From Phenylobacterium sp. (lineage in GTDB: Bacteria; Pseudomonadota; Alphaproteobacteria; Caulobacterales; Caulobacteraceae): 64,000 nucleotides of DNA. The stretch is from contig NZ_JAUSCJ010000018.1 in assembly GCF_030651185.1 (NCBI RefSeq), positions 1 through 64,000 of the forward strand, given 5' to 3'. Below are positions 1 through 11,400 of the stretch, piece by piece. The stretch's first letter is position 1; each line of letters begins with the position of its first letter. Position numbers and translations under genes: made by a program. The notes under the pieces are model-generated. The model was not told where the DNA came from. It saw only the letters and a program-made list of their open reading frames with translations, and searched no databases.

Positions 1-243
1 GCCGCGGGCCTCCAGGCTCTCGATCATCGCCACCCCGATGCGGTCCTTCACCGAGCCGATCGGATTGAAGAACTCCAGCTTGGCCAGCACGCGCCCCTTG
101 GGCTTCAGCGCCTTGGTGAGGTTGGGCAGGGCCACCAGCGGCGTGTCGCCGATGGTGTCGATGATGGAGTCGTAGATCTTGCCTCGCCCGGCGCGCTTGT
201 AGCGGGCGGCGTCATAGGCGGAGGTGTCGGCGGCGTTGGCCAT
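1..243 (-). CDS. cysK: Cysteine synthase (O-acetylserine sulfhydrylase), N-terminal part; runs off the window
   Basis: The first 81 codons of a pyridoxal-phosphate enzyme that makes cysteine from O-acetylserine and sulfide in the cytoplasm. The ATG is at 243. The visible protein has the fold-type II start: IGDTPLV at about residues 31-37, the substrate-binding segment, and the PLP lysine in GSVKDR at about residue 66, followed by GVAMIE. An N-terminal extension of about 20 residues precedes the usual beginning of the family. The gene continues past base 1, so completeness cannot be judged. An 8-bp inverted repeat abuts the start codon. CysM or a cystathionine beta-synthase-like enzyme is possible, but the N-terminal motifs fit CysK best. 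Confidence 0.85.
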   Translation of the reverse strand, partial: MANAADTSAYDAARYKRAGRGKIYDSIIDTIGDTPLVALPNLTKALKPKGRVLAKLEFFNPIGSVKDRIGVAMIESLEARG

Positions 244-282
244 GGGTCTGGTCTCTGGAGGTGTCTCTTTGAGGCCAGACCC
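244..282 (-). promoter_or_regulatory. Inverted repeat immediately upstream of the cysK start
   Basis: GGGTCTGG at 244-251 is the exact reverse complement of CCAGACCC at 275-282, separated by 23 nt. In the transcript the second arm would end right at the cysK ATG, so the hairpin could influence ribosome access or be a protein-binding site. It resembles no riboswitch I know. Function is inferred only from position. Confidence 0.4.
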
Positions 283-354
283 TACCCCCGTGGCGGGGAT
301 TTGGAAGGGAGCTTCTCAAGCCCGATGGGCCAGGTTTTCTAAAGACCCTCAGGT

Positions 355-515
355 CCTTCTCCCCTTGCGGGAGAAGGTGGCCCTGCGGAGCAGGGTCGGA
401 TGAGGGGTCGATGAGCCTATCGGATTGGGGCGTTTCCGAGGGGTGCGGAGCGCGAAGTGCGACCCCTCATCCGACCGGTCTCCGACCGGCCACCTTCTCC
501 CGCAAGGGGAGAAGG
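355..515. repeat. 161-bp long inverted repeat (dispersed-repeat type)
   Basis: The outer arms at 355-380 and 490-515 are perfect 26-base reverse complements, each itself containing a small CTTCTCC/GGAGAAG hairpin. A second inner pair, TCGGATGAGGGGTCG at 396-410 and its complement at 460-474, lies inside. The element fills the gap between cysK and the 3' end of the cytosine methyltransferase gene. Similar CCTTCTCCC-type palindromes are common intergenic repeats in alphaproteobacteria; no transposase is present. It could fold into a long hairpin and end transcription in both directions. Confidence 0.75.
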
Positions 516-522
516 GCTCACC

Positions 523-1653
523 CTACTCCGCCGCCAGCACCGCCGGCGTCCCGTCCAGCAACGGCTCCAGAATGTTCGCCGCCAGCCAGCGCACCGCCGG
601 GACCGCCACCCCGTCGCCGATCACGTGCAGGGCCGAGGTCGCCGCGCGGGGCAGCTGGTAGGTTTCCGGCAGGCCCATCAGCCGGGCGCCCTCGCGGGGG
701 CTGAGCAGGCGGGTACGGACCTGGCCGCCCTCCACCACCACCAGGGTCTGGCGCGAGGAGCCGCCGCGCGGGGTGCGCAGGCAGCCGGCGAGGCCGTCGA
801 AGCGGGCCTCGGCGCGCTGCACGCGGGCCCCATTCTCCACCCGCATCCGCCGGAACAGGCCGCCGACCGCGCGCTGGCCCGAGGCCCTGAGGGCGTCGAG
901 GCGGGCGCGGTGCAGGGGGGCCATCAGGTCGACGAGGGCCTGGGTGCGAGCGGGCGTGTGCCAAGTGACGGCCTCGTCCGGCTCCAGCAGGCTGGCGAGG
1001 TCGCTGTTGCGGGCGGCGGGCGCCGCGCCACACCACCAGATCCAGCGGTCGGCGAGGGTTGCGGGCAGGCGGGCGTGGGCCTCGCGCACCAGCCGGGTGT
1101 GGAAGGGGCTATCGCCGATCAGGTCCGAGGGGACCGGCGCCAGGGTCGCCACCACGAACACCCGGGGCCGCGACTGCGGCAGGAAGCGGGCGGCGTCGAT
1201 CTCCAGGGCGCCGAAGCGGTAGCCCTGGGCCGCCAGCGCCGCGCACAGGGCGGTGAAGTCGGCGCCGGAGGTCAGCAGGCCCGACACATTCTCGACGACG
1301 ATGGCGCGCGGGGCTCGACCCTGCGCGGCCAGGGCCTCCATCAGCCGCCAGAAGCCGAAGAAGGCCGAGGAGCGCCCCCCGGTCAGGCCCGCCCGCGCGC
1401 CGGCCAGGCTGAAATCCTGACAGGGCGAGGAGGCCCAGGCCAGGTCGGCGCGGCCGGGCAGGTCAGCGGCCTCCAGCTTCCAGACGTCGCCCTGATGGAA
1501 GTGGGCGCCCTCGTGGTTGGCACGGTAGGTGGCCGCCTTCACCGGGTCGAAGTCGTTGGCGAAGGCGCAGGACCAACCGTCCCCCAGGCCGAGACGGGCC
1601 ATGCCGCCGCCGGCGAAGAACTCATAGAAGCTGCGTTGGGCGTTCCGACTCAT
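523..1653 (-). CDS. DNA (cytosine-5-)-methyltransferase, orphan
   Basis: A C5-cytosine DNA methyltransferase of about 376 residues. Motif I FAGGGMARLG is at residues 13-22, motif IV with the catalytic Cys in SSPCQ at 75-79, motif VI ENVSG at 121-125, motif VIII QSRPRVF at 160-166, and motif X-like GDGVAVP lies near the C-terminus. A variable target-recognition region lies between VIII and the end. I chose the ATG at 1653; an upstream TTG at 1710 would overlap the divergent lipoprotein gene. The neighbours are cysK and a lipoprotein, with no restriction endonuclease or Vsr gene, so it looks like an orphan (regulatory or phage-derived) methylase. The recognition sequence cannot be read from the protein. 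Confidence 0.85.
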   Translation of the reverse strand: MSRNAQRSFYEFFAGGGMARLGLGDGWSCAFANDFDPVKAATYRANHEGAHFHQGDVWKLEAADLPGRADLAWASSPCQDFSLAGARAGLTGGRSSAFFGFWRLMEALAAQGRAPRAIVVENVSGLLTSGADFTALCAALAAQGYRFGALEIDAARFLPQSRPRVFVVATLAPVPSDLIGDSPFHTRLVREAHARLPATLADRWIWWCGAAPAARNSDLASLLEPDEAVTWHTPARTQALVDLMAPLHRARLDALRASGQRAVGGLFRRMRVENGARVQRAEARFDGLAGCLRTPRGGSSRQTLVVVEGGQVRTRLLSPREGARLMGLPETYQLPRAATSALHVIGDGVAVPAVRWLAANILEPLLDGTPAVLAAE

Positions 1654-1700
1654 CGCCGATGAGTCTAGCCTGCTTCCGCCCCTGGGAAAGGATCGCCGCC

Positions 1701-2153
1701 ATGCGTTCAATCGTCTTCGCCGCCGCGTCCCTGCTGATGCTGGCCGCCTGCTCGCCCCAGGCCCCGGATGGCGCCGCTGCCCCGCCCCCGGCCGATGCGC
1801 CCGCGACGCCGCCCGCCGCTGCCCCGATCCCGGAGGAGTTCTCGGGCGACATGGATGCGCGCGGGACCGAGCCCTTCTGGGGCCTGCAGATCCGCGACAC
1901 CCAGATCACCCTGCAGCGCCCCGACCACCCGGTGGTGGTGGGACCCAATCCAGGGCTGGTGATGAAGGATGGAAAGGCCGTCTGGGAAACCCAGGCCGGT
2001 ACGAACCGGCTGGTGGTGACGCTCAGTCTTGCGGCCTGCTCCGACGGCATGTCGGACCTGAAGTACGCCTATGCGGCCGAGGTCGTGCTGGGCGGCGAGA
2101 CACTGAAGGGCTGCGCGGGCAAGGCCGACGCCATGCCCAAGGAGGGGGCCTAA
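1701..2153 (+). CDS. Lipoprotein of the COG3650 type
   Basis: A 150-residue predicted lipoprotein. The N-terminus MRSIVFAAASLLMLAAC has a lipobox with the acylated Cys at residue 17, followed by an Ala/Pro-rich linker to about residue 48. The globular part has the ARGTEPFWGL segment and a C-terminal CSDGMSD...GCAG segment, typical of a family of small uncharacterised envelope proteins with two conserved cysteines. The ATG at 1701 is preceded by GGAAAGGA, which decides it over the upstream ATG at 1659. It is divergent from the DNA methyltransferase, and its stop overlaps that of the convergent small peptide gene. Its biochemical role is unknown. Confidence 0.75.
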   Translation: MRSIVFAAASLLMLAACSPQAPDGAAAPPPADAPATPPAAAPIPEEFSGDMDARGTEPFWGLQIRDTQITLQRPDHPVVVGPNPGLVMKDGKAVWETQAGTNRLVVTLSLAACSDGMSDLKYAYAAEVVLGGETLKGCAGKADAMPKEGA

Positions 2154-2281
2154 CCCTCTCCGAGCGACATGGTGGCGATCTGGGATTCGCCGGCCTGGGC
2201 GGGCTTATGCCCGGTGGGCAGGGCCATGCCGATCAGGGCGGCGGCGAGGGTGGCGGCGGCGAAGAAGGCTTTTAGCGCCAT
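2150..2281 (-). CDS. Small secreted or membrane peptide, 43 residues
   Basis: A short gene too small for routine ORF calling. The ATG at 2281 is preceded by a strong GGGAGGA. The product begins MALKAFFAAATLAAALIGMA, a signal-peptide or single-helix segment with one positive residue followed by about 17 hydrophobic ones, then PTGHKPAQAG and a short tail. Its TAG (2152-2150) overlaps the stop of the convergent lipoprotein gene. The codon use, ribosome site and clean signal sequence support a real gene. AQA|GE would be an acceptable signal peptidase site, leaving a mature peptide of about 13 residues. Function is unknown. Confidence 0.6.
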   Translation of the reverse strand: MALKAFFAAATLAAALIGMALPTGHKPAQAGESQIATMSLGEG

Positions 2282-2474
2282 GGCAGGGTCCTCCCGAACC
2301 CCCGTTGATCTCTTGCCGACAGCCTAGCTTGGTGGCGGTTAATGCATCGAGAAAACCCGCCGCAATTTCGCCGGTTCCCTTAACAGATCGTGACCTGCCC
2401 TTGCGGCGCCCTTGACCGGGCGGCCCCGCAAGGCGCCCAATTCGCGCACCGACAAGAACGATAGGGAGGCCGTC

Positions 2475-4214
2475 ATGGAACGCGCCTGGGACCTGGTGAT
2501 CCGCAACGGCCGGGTGGTCGATGGCTCGGGCGGCGAGCCCTATGCCGCCGATGTGGCGATCAAGGACGGGCGGATCGTCCAGGTGGGCGAGGTCCGCGGC
2601 CGGGGCGCCGAGGAGATCGACGCCGGCGGCAAGCTGGTCACGCCGGGGTTTGTCGACATCCACACCCACTATGACGGCCAGGCCACCTGGGACAGCCACA
2701 TGCAGCCGTCGGCCTGGCATGGCGTCACCACCGTGGTGATGGGCAATTGCGGGGTCGGCTTCGCGCCGTGCAAGCGCGAAGACCACGACCGGCTGATCCG
2801 GCTGATGGAAGGCGTGGAGGACATCCCCTTCCCGGTGCTCACCGAAGGCCTGCCCTGGAGCTGGGAGAGCTATCCCGACTATCTCGACAGCCTGGCCGGC
2901 CGCCGCTTCGACGTCGATATCGGCAGCCAGCTGCCCCATGCGGCCCTGCGGGTCTATGTCATGGGCGAGCGCGGCGCCAACCGCGAGGACGCCACCGAGG
3001 CTGATATCGCGGCCATGGCGGCCCTGGCCCAGAAGGCGATGGAGGCCGGCGCCCTGGGCTTCTCCACCTCGCGCACCCTCAACCACCGCACCAGCGACGG
3101 CCAGCCGACCCCGACGCTCACGGCCTCGGAGGCCGAGCTCACTGGCATCGCCCTGGGCCTGGCGGCGGCGGGCAAGGGCGCCCTGCAGTTCGTCTCCGAC
3201 TTCAACGACCCCGCCGAGGAATTCGCCATGCTGCGGCGGATCGTCGAAGCCTCGGGCCGGCCGCTGTCCTTCTCGCTCGTGCAGAACCCGCGCCAGCCCC
3301 GGCAGTACGAGTTCCTGCTGGAGCAACTGCACGAGGCCAACGAGGCGGGCCTGCAGATGAAGGCCCAGGTGGCGGGACGTCCGGTGGGCATCCTGTTCGG
3401 GCTGGAGCTGACCCTGAACCCCTTCACCAGCCGGCCGAGCTATCAGGCCATCGCCAAGGCGCCGCTGGCCGAGCGGGTGGCCAAACTCCGCGACCCCACC
3501 TTCCGCGCCCAGCTGTTCGCGCAGGGCGCCGCCGTAGACCCCGCCTTCGCCGCCAACATGACCCGCAATTGGGGGATCATGTTCCTGATGGGGGAGGAGC
3601 CCGACTACGAGCAGACCCCGGACCGCACCATAGCGGCGCTCGCCGCCGAACAGGGTGTGACGCCGGAGGAACTGGCCCTGGACCACATGCTGGGCAACGA
3701 TGGGCGGGGCATGCTCTACCTTCCCTTCCTCAACTATGCCGACGGGTCGCTCGACCCCAGTTTCGAGATGCTGATCCATCCCGACACCGTGCCGGGCCTC
3801 TCGGACGGCGGGGCCCATGTCGGCATGATCTGCGACGGCAGCTTCCCCACCTCCAACCTCACCCACTGGACGCGGGACCGCACGCGGGGACCCAAGCTGT
3901 CGCTGGCCGCCATGATCAGGATGCAGACTCGCGACACCGCGCAGGCGGTGGGCCTGTTCGACCGCGGCCTGATCGCGCCGGGCTACCGGGCCGATCTCAA
4001 CATCATCGACTATGAGAACCTGACCCTGAGATCGCCCACCGTGGCCTACGACCTGCCGGCCGGCGGGCGTCGGCTGATCCAGCGGGCCGACGGCTACGTC
4101 GCGACGATCGTGGCGGGCCAGGTCACCTATCGGGACGGCGAGCCCACCGGCGCCCTGCCCGGCCGCCTGCTGCGTGGCGGTCAGGTGGCGCCGGCCGCCA
4201 TGGCCGCCGAGTAG
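2475..4214 (+). CDS. N-acyl-D-amino-acid deacylase-type amidohydrolase (D-aminoacylase family)
   Basis: A metal-dependent hydrolase of 579 residues in the COG3653 group, expected to release D-amino acids from N-acyl derivatives or to act on a related cyclic amide. Visible features are a beta-sandwich N-terminus ([12 protein letters not shown]), the HxH zinc motif in DIHTHYDGQ at residues 61-69, the family-specific bridging cysteine in [10 protein letters not shown] (Cys92), and a late [10 protein letters not shown] segment with the metal or catalytic Asp. AGGREF-like C-terminal residues close the sandwich (GQVTYRDGE). ATG 2475 is chosen because AGGGAGGC lies just before it; a longer start at 2412 has no site. 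It stands alone between divergent genes. Substrate specificity is not visible. Confidence 0.8.
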   Translation: MERAWDLVIRNGRVVDGSGGEPYAADVAIKDGRIVQVGEVRGRGAEEIDAGGKLVTPGFVDIHTHYDGQATWDSHMQPSAWHGVTTVVMGNCGVGFAPCKREDHDRLIRLMEGVEDIPFPVLTEGLPWSWESYPDYLDSLAGRRFDVDIGSQLPHAALRVYVMGERGANREDATEADIAAMAALAQKAMEAGALGFSTSRTLNHRTSDGQPTPTLTASEAELTGIALGLAAAGKGALQFVSDFNDPAEEFAMLRRIVEASGRPLSFSLVQNPRQPRQYEFLLEQLHEANEAGLQMKAQVAGRPVGILFGLELTLNPFTSRPSYQAIAKAPLAERVAKLRDPTFRAQLFAQGAAVDPAFAANMTRNWGIMFLMGEEPDYEQTPDRTIAALAAEQGVTPEELALDHMLGNDGRGMLYLPFLNYADGSLDPSFEMLIHPDTVPGLSDGGAHVGMICDGSFPTSNLTHWTRDRTRGPKLSLAAMIRMQTRDTAQAVGLFDRGLIAPGYRADLNIIDYENLTLRSPTVAYDLPAGGRRLIQRADGYVATIVAGQVTYRDGEPTGALPGRLLRGGQVAPAAMAAE

Positions 4215-4271
4215 GCGAGCCGACATAGCGAATTCAGGGAGCTTTAAATCGAACCTGTTAGCTGAGCAGGC

Positions 4272-4736
4272 ATGCCGAACGAGATTTCCAGCAGTCGCAC
4301 GCTGCACCGCCTGATCTATACCAGCCGCCAGGCCTTCGCCGCGGGCTTGGGCCACGACCAGGAGATCGAGGCCCTGATCCGCGCCTCGATCCGCAACAAC
4401 CGGGCGTCGGCCATCACCGGCCTGCTGTTGGTGCATGATGGTTGGTTCGTCCAGGCCCTTGAGGGGCCCGCCGCGGCGGTCATGACGACCTATCAGCGGA
4501 TCCTCAACGACCCCCGCCATACCGACAGTCGGGTGGTGTCGGCCGGCCCCGGCGGGGCCCGCGAGTTCGGCGACTGGAACATGTGCGCCCGCCGCTTCAG
4601 CCCCGCCGACGACGCCATCCTCGACGCCCTGTCGCAGAGAAGCGCCTTTGATCCCTCCGCCCTGACCGACAAGTCGGCCCTGCGCCTGCTCAAGGCCGTG
4701 CGCGGCATCCAGGACCGCACCGCCCTTTCGGCCTGA
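4272..4736 (+). CDS. BLUF-domain blue-light sensor protein
   Basis: A 154-residue stand-alone BLUF (blue light using FAD) protein. The flavin-binding residues are all visible: Tyr16 in LIYTSRQ, the NN pair at 42-43 ahead of AITGLLL, Gln61 in FVQALEG and Trp102 in FGDWNM. The BLUF core covers residues 10-105; the last 50 residues form a short helical cap and contain no output domain. Such short BLUF proteins signal through protein partners. The next gene downstream is recQ, 31 bp away on the same strand, so co-transcription is possible, but no functional link is shown. Confidence in the family is high; the partner is unknown. Confidence 0.9.
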   Translation: MPNEISSSRTLHRLIYTSRQAFAAGLGHDQEIEALIRASIRNNRASAITGLLLVHDGWFVQALEGPAAAVMTTYQRILNDPRHTDSRVVSAGPGGAREFGDWNMCARRFSPADDAILDALSQRSAFDPSALTDKSALRLLKAVRGIQDRTALSA

Positions 4737-4767
4737 CACCGGGCCCGACGCACGGCATAAGGCGGCC

Positions 4768-6600
4768 ATGCCATCCGCCTCCCTCGACGAGGCGCGGGAG
4801 ATCCTGCGCCGCACCTTCGGCCATGCCGAGTTCCGGGGCCGTCAGGCCGAGGTGATCGAAGAGGTCCTGGCCGGGCGCAGCGCCATGGCCGTGCTGCCCA
4901 CCGGCGGCGGCAAGAGCCTCTGCTACCAGATCCCCAGCCTGATGCGCCCAGGCCTCGGCCTGGTGGTCTCGCCCCTGATCGCCCTGATGACCGACCAGGT
5001 GGCCGGCCTGGTGCAGTCGGGCGTCGCCGCCGCGCGGCTGGATTCCAACATCGAGCCCTGGGAGAAGGCCCAGACCTGGGAGCGGATCGAACAGGGCGAG
5101 CTGGACCTGCTCTATATCTCCCCGGAAGGCCTGATGACGTCGTCGGTCATGGACCGACTGCGCCGCACGCCCCTGGCCCTGATCGCCATCGACGAAGCCC
5201 ACTGCGTCAGCCAATGGGGCCACGACTTCCGGCCCGAGTACCGGATGCTGGGACGGCTGGCCGAAATCTTCCCCGACGTCCCACGCCTGGCGGTCACCGC
5301 CACCGCCGACGCCCGGACCCGCGACGACATCCGCGCCGAACTGCGGTTGGAGAACGCTCTGGAGTTCGTGGCCAGCTTCGCCCGGCCCGAGCTGGCCCTG
5401 TCGGCGGAGCGCAAACGCGGCGCCGGCCACAAGCGGGTGCTGGAGCTGATCGAGGCCCGGCCCAACCGGTCCGGCGTCGTCTATGCCGGCTCCCGCGACG
5501 GGGTCGACAAGCTGGCGGAATCCTTGCGCGCGGCGGGAACCCATGCGCTCGCCTACCACGCCGGCCTCGACAAGGCGGTCCGGGCCGAGCGGCTGGAGAC
5601 CTTCCTGGAGGCCGAGAGCGCGGTGATGGTGGCCACCATCGCCTTCGGCATGGGGGTCGACAAACCCGATGTCCGCTTCGTGATCCATGCCGATCCGCCC
5701 GCCTCCATCGAGGCCTACTGGCAGGAGATCGGCCGGGCCGGACGCGACGGCGATCCGGCCGAGGGCATCACCCTCTATGGCGCCGCCGACATGGCCTGGG
5801 CCTACCGCCGCATCGACGGCCGGGAGATGGACGACACCGTCAAGGCCGTGCAGCGGCGCAAGGTCGGCCAGTTCTACGCCATGATGGACGGGGCCAATTG
5901 CCGGGCCGCCGCCGTGCGCCGCTATTTCGGCGAGGAGGGGGTGGAGCCCTGCGGCCAGTGCGACCTGTGCCTCTCGCCGCCGGAAAGCATCGACGCCACG
6001 GAGGCGGCGCAGAAGGCCCTGTCGGCCGTCCACCGCCTGGGGGGCCGGTTCGGGCGCGGGCGGCTGGTGGAGCATCTGCTGGGCAAGACCAAGGAGCCCT
6101 CCAGCTTCGAGGCGGGCCTGACCACCTTCGGCATCGGCAAGGAGTTCAGCGTCAATGGCTGGCGCGACCTGCTGGACCAGCTGCTGTTCGACGGCCTGCT
6201 GAAGGAGGATCCAAATGACGGCCGCCCGCTGATCGGCCTGGGCGACCCCGAGGGCGTGAAGGCGGTCTATCGCGGCGAGCGCCGGGTGGGCCTGCGCAAG
6301 GCGCCGGAGGAGAACGATCCCACCACCCGCTCGGGCAAGCCCCGCAAGCGCCGCGAGGCCGCCGACATCGATCCCGGCGACGCCGCCCTGTTTGAAGCCC
6401 TGCGCTCCTGGCGGGCCGGCGAGGCCAAGCGCCAGCACGTGCCGCCCTATGTGATCTTCCCCGACCGCACCCTGATCGAGGTCGCCCAGACCAAGCCCGG
6501 CAGCCTGCCCCGCCTGGCCGCCGTCTCCGGCGTCGGCGAAAGCAAGCTCGCGCGCTACGGCGAGGCGGTGATCGAGGTGGTGAAGGGCTTCGAGGCTTAG
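4768..6600 (+). CDS. recQ: ATP-dependent DNA helicase RecQ
   Basis: A 3'-to-5' superfamily 2 helicase of 610 residues acting in recombination and replication-fork repair. Residues 45-50 TGGGKS form the Walker A motif. IDEAHCVSQWGHDFRPEY carries the DEAH box at 142-145 plus the RecQ aromatic loop. Motif VI is QEIGRAGRDG. A zinc-binding segment follows (CRAAAVRRYFGE...CGQCDLC), then a winged-helix region and a C-terminal HRDC-like part ending LPRLAAVSGVGESKLARYG. The length matches the long bacterial form. No clear alphaproteobacterial SOS box (GTTC-N7-GTTC) is visible upstream. Confidence 0.95.
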   Translation: MPSASLDEAREILRRTFGHAEFRGRQAEVIEEVLAGRSAMAVLPTGGGKSLCYQIPSLMRPGLGLVVSPLIALMTDQVAGLVQSGVAAARLDSNIEPWEKAQTWERIEQGELDLLYISPEGLMTSSVMDRLRRTPLALIAIDEAHCVSQWGHDFRPEYRMLGRLAEIFPDVPRLAVTATADARTRDDIRAELRLENALEFVASFARPELALSAERKRGAGHKRVLELIEARPNRSGVVYAGSRDGVDKLAESLRAAGTHALAYHAGLDKAVRAERLETFLEAESAVMVATIAFGMGVDKPDVRFVIHADPPASIEAYWQEIGRAGRDGDPAEGITLYGAADMAWAYRRIDGREMDDTVKAVQRRKVGQFYAMMDGANCRAAAVRRYFGEEGVEPCGQCDLCLSPPESIDATEAAQKALSAVHRLGGRFGRGRLVEHLLGKTKEPSSFEAGLTTFGIGKEFSVNGWRDLLDQLLFDGLLKEDPNDGRPLIGLGDPEGVKAVYRGERRVGLRKAPEENDPTTRSGKPRKRREAADIDPGDAALFEALRSWRAGEAKRQHVPPYVIFPDRTLIEVAQTKPGSLPRLAAVSGVGESKLARYGEAVIEVVKGFEA

Positions 6601-6654
6601 GATGATCGCGCCGTGCCAGCCTGGCTCCGACCGGTCTCAGAAAGCCCCTGAAAT

Positions 6655-7524
6655 CTACGCCGGCGTCAGGAAGACGTAGCGTTGATAGGGGTCGGCCAGC
6701 GCCCAGTCCGTCCCCTCGATGCGCCAGTCCGGGTAGTTTTGGGCGAGAAAGTCGAGGGTCATGGAGGTGTCGCCATAGGTGGCCTCTCCCTCCACCGTGT
6801 CGCGGCCATGCGGCGCGAAGGCGAAGCCCTCGGCGTCATGCCGGGCCTGATAGGCGGCGGCCTGGGGCGCGTATTCGGGGTTCACCACCCAGTACTCGGG
6901 AGGACGGATGGTGATGACCAGCAGGCCGTTCGGGGCGATGTGCTTGCGCAGGGCGCTGAGCGCGGCGTCGGTGGCGTTGCGCGAGGTGTGGGTGAAGACC
7001 GAGAAGGCGAACATCACGTCGAAGGCGCCTTCGGGCGCGGGCAGGCTGACGGGCAGATAGTCCGACTGGGCGATATTGCCCACCATGCCCGCCTCACGGC
7101 AGAGGCTCACCGCCAGGTCCCAGGGGTCCACCGCCCAGATCGCCTCGGGATCGGTGTAGTAATAGAGCATACGGCTGATGCGGCCATAGCCGCAGCCATA
7201 GTCCATGATCCTTGCGCCGCTCAGGGACCGGTTGCGCAGGGCGGCGTAGTTGTAGGCCAGCGCCCGGACGAAGCTCACCGTCTGGCCCAGCAGGACCTCG
7301 CCGCAGTTTCCGGTGAAGTTGCGCTGTGTCTCGTCGCTGGCCATGCGGGGCAGGAGCTTCGACAGCGCCGGGAAGTCCGCCCGCGGCAGGCTGATCATCA
7401 GCAGGCCGAAGGCGTCCAGGGACAGACGCGTCCGCAGGTAGGCGAAGACCTCATTGATCGTCGCGCCGCGCGCGGCCATCGCATCGGCTTCCGCCACGGA
7501 CTTGGTTTCGTCACTCAGGAGCAC
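6655..7524 (-). CDS. Class I SAM-dependent methyltransferase
   Basis: A methyltransferase of about 289 residues of unknown substrate. The SAM-binding motif I is MDYGCGYGRISRML, followed by an acidic ribose-binding segment (IWAVDPW) and a post-motif region DVMFAFSVFTH, as in the Methyltransf_11/25 group. The C-terminus contains WRIEGTDWAL. I chose the GTG at 7524, which has GAAGG upstream; the frame stays open to a TTG at 7581, and an ATG lies at 7479. It lies downstream of gyrB, separated from it by a terminator-like hairpin, so it is probably transcribed on its own. Confidence 0.7.
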   Translation of the reverse strand: MLLSDETKSVAEADAMAARGATINEVFAYLRTRLSLDAFGLLMISLPRADFPALSKLLPRMASDETQRNFTGNCGEVLLGQTVSFVRALAYNYAALRNRSLSGARIMDYGCGYGRISRMLYYYTDPEAIWAVDPWDLAVSLCREAGMVGNIAQSDYLPVSLPAPEGAFDVMFAFSVFTHTSRNATDAALSALRKHIAPNGLLVITIRPPEYWVVNPEYAPQAAAYQARHDAEGFAFAPHGRDTVEGEATYGDTSMTLDFLAQNYPDWRIEGTDWALADPYQRYVFLTPA

Positions 7525-7678
7525 GGGCAACCTTCGGTCAGGTTCGCGGCCAACGCCGCGCAGAGGGCTTCGTTTGCCCAAACCGCGCGGCCGTTACAAG
7601 TCCGGCAAGATGCCGAGAGCGTTTCCCGCCTGACTTGGATCAGGTCAGGCGATCAGGAAGAGCGACCAAGTTAGGACT

Positions 7679-7717
7679 CTAGAGCCCCGTTTCGATTCAC
7701 TCGAACCGGGGCTCTAG
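7679..7717. terminator. Strong hairpin downstream of gyrB
   Basis: CTAGAGCCCCG at 7679-7689 pairs perfectly with CGGGGCTCTAG at 7707-7717, with an inner TTCGA/TCGAA pairing and a five-base loop. It sits about 50 bp past the gyrB stop. It has no T tract, so it may be a palindromic repeat that doubles as a terminator or mRNA stabiliser. A second smaller palindrome (CCTGAC/GTCAGG, 7629-7649) lies next to it. Confidence 0.6.
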
Positions 7718-7767
7718 CGGTCACGCTTTCGGACGGCGAACCGCAAACACTTCGCCTGAAGGCGCTT

Positions 7768-11348
<3,581 letters not shown>

Positions 11349-11400
11349 CGGCGGGTCATAGCCGGTTTTTCCACCTCACCCCACAGCCGTGATCGCAGCC

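Noticed and set aside
2335..2385. TTAA half-sites as a possible CtrA box
   Set aside because: The TTAA-N7-TTAA spacing is not met; only single half-sites are present here and near 36470 and 37335.
2205..4814. 869-codon open frame on the minus strand
   Set aside because: It is antisense to the amidohydrolase and BLUF genes, whose motifs are clear; the frame has the Gly/His/Gln-rich make-up of a GC-rich shadow.
4690..6438. 582-codon minus-strand frame opposite recQ
   Set aside because: RecQ is unambiguous on the plus strand; this frame shows no domain and only GC-shadow composition.
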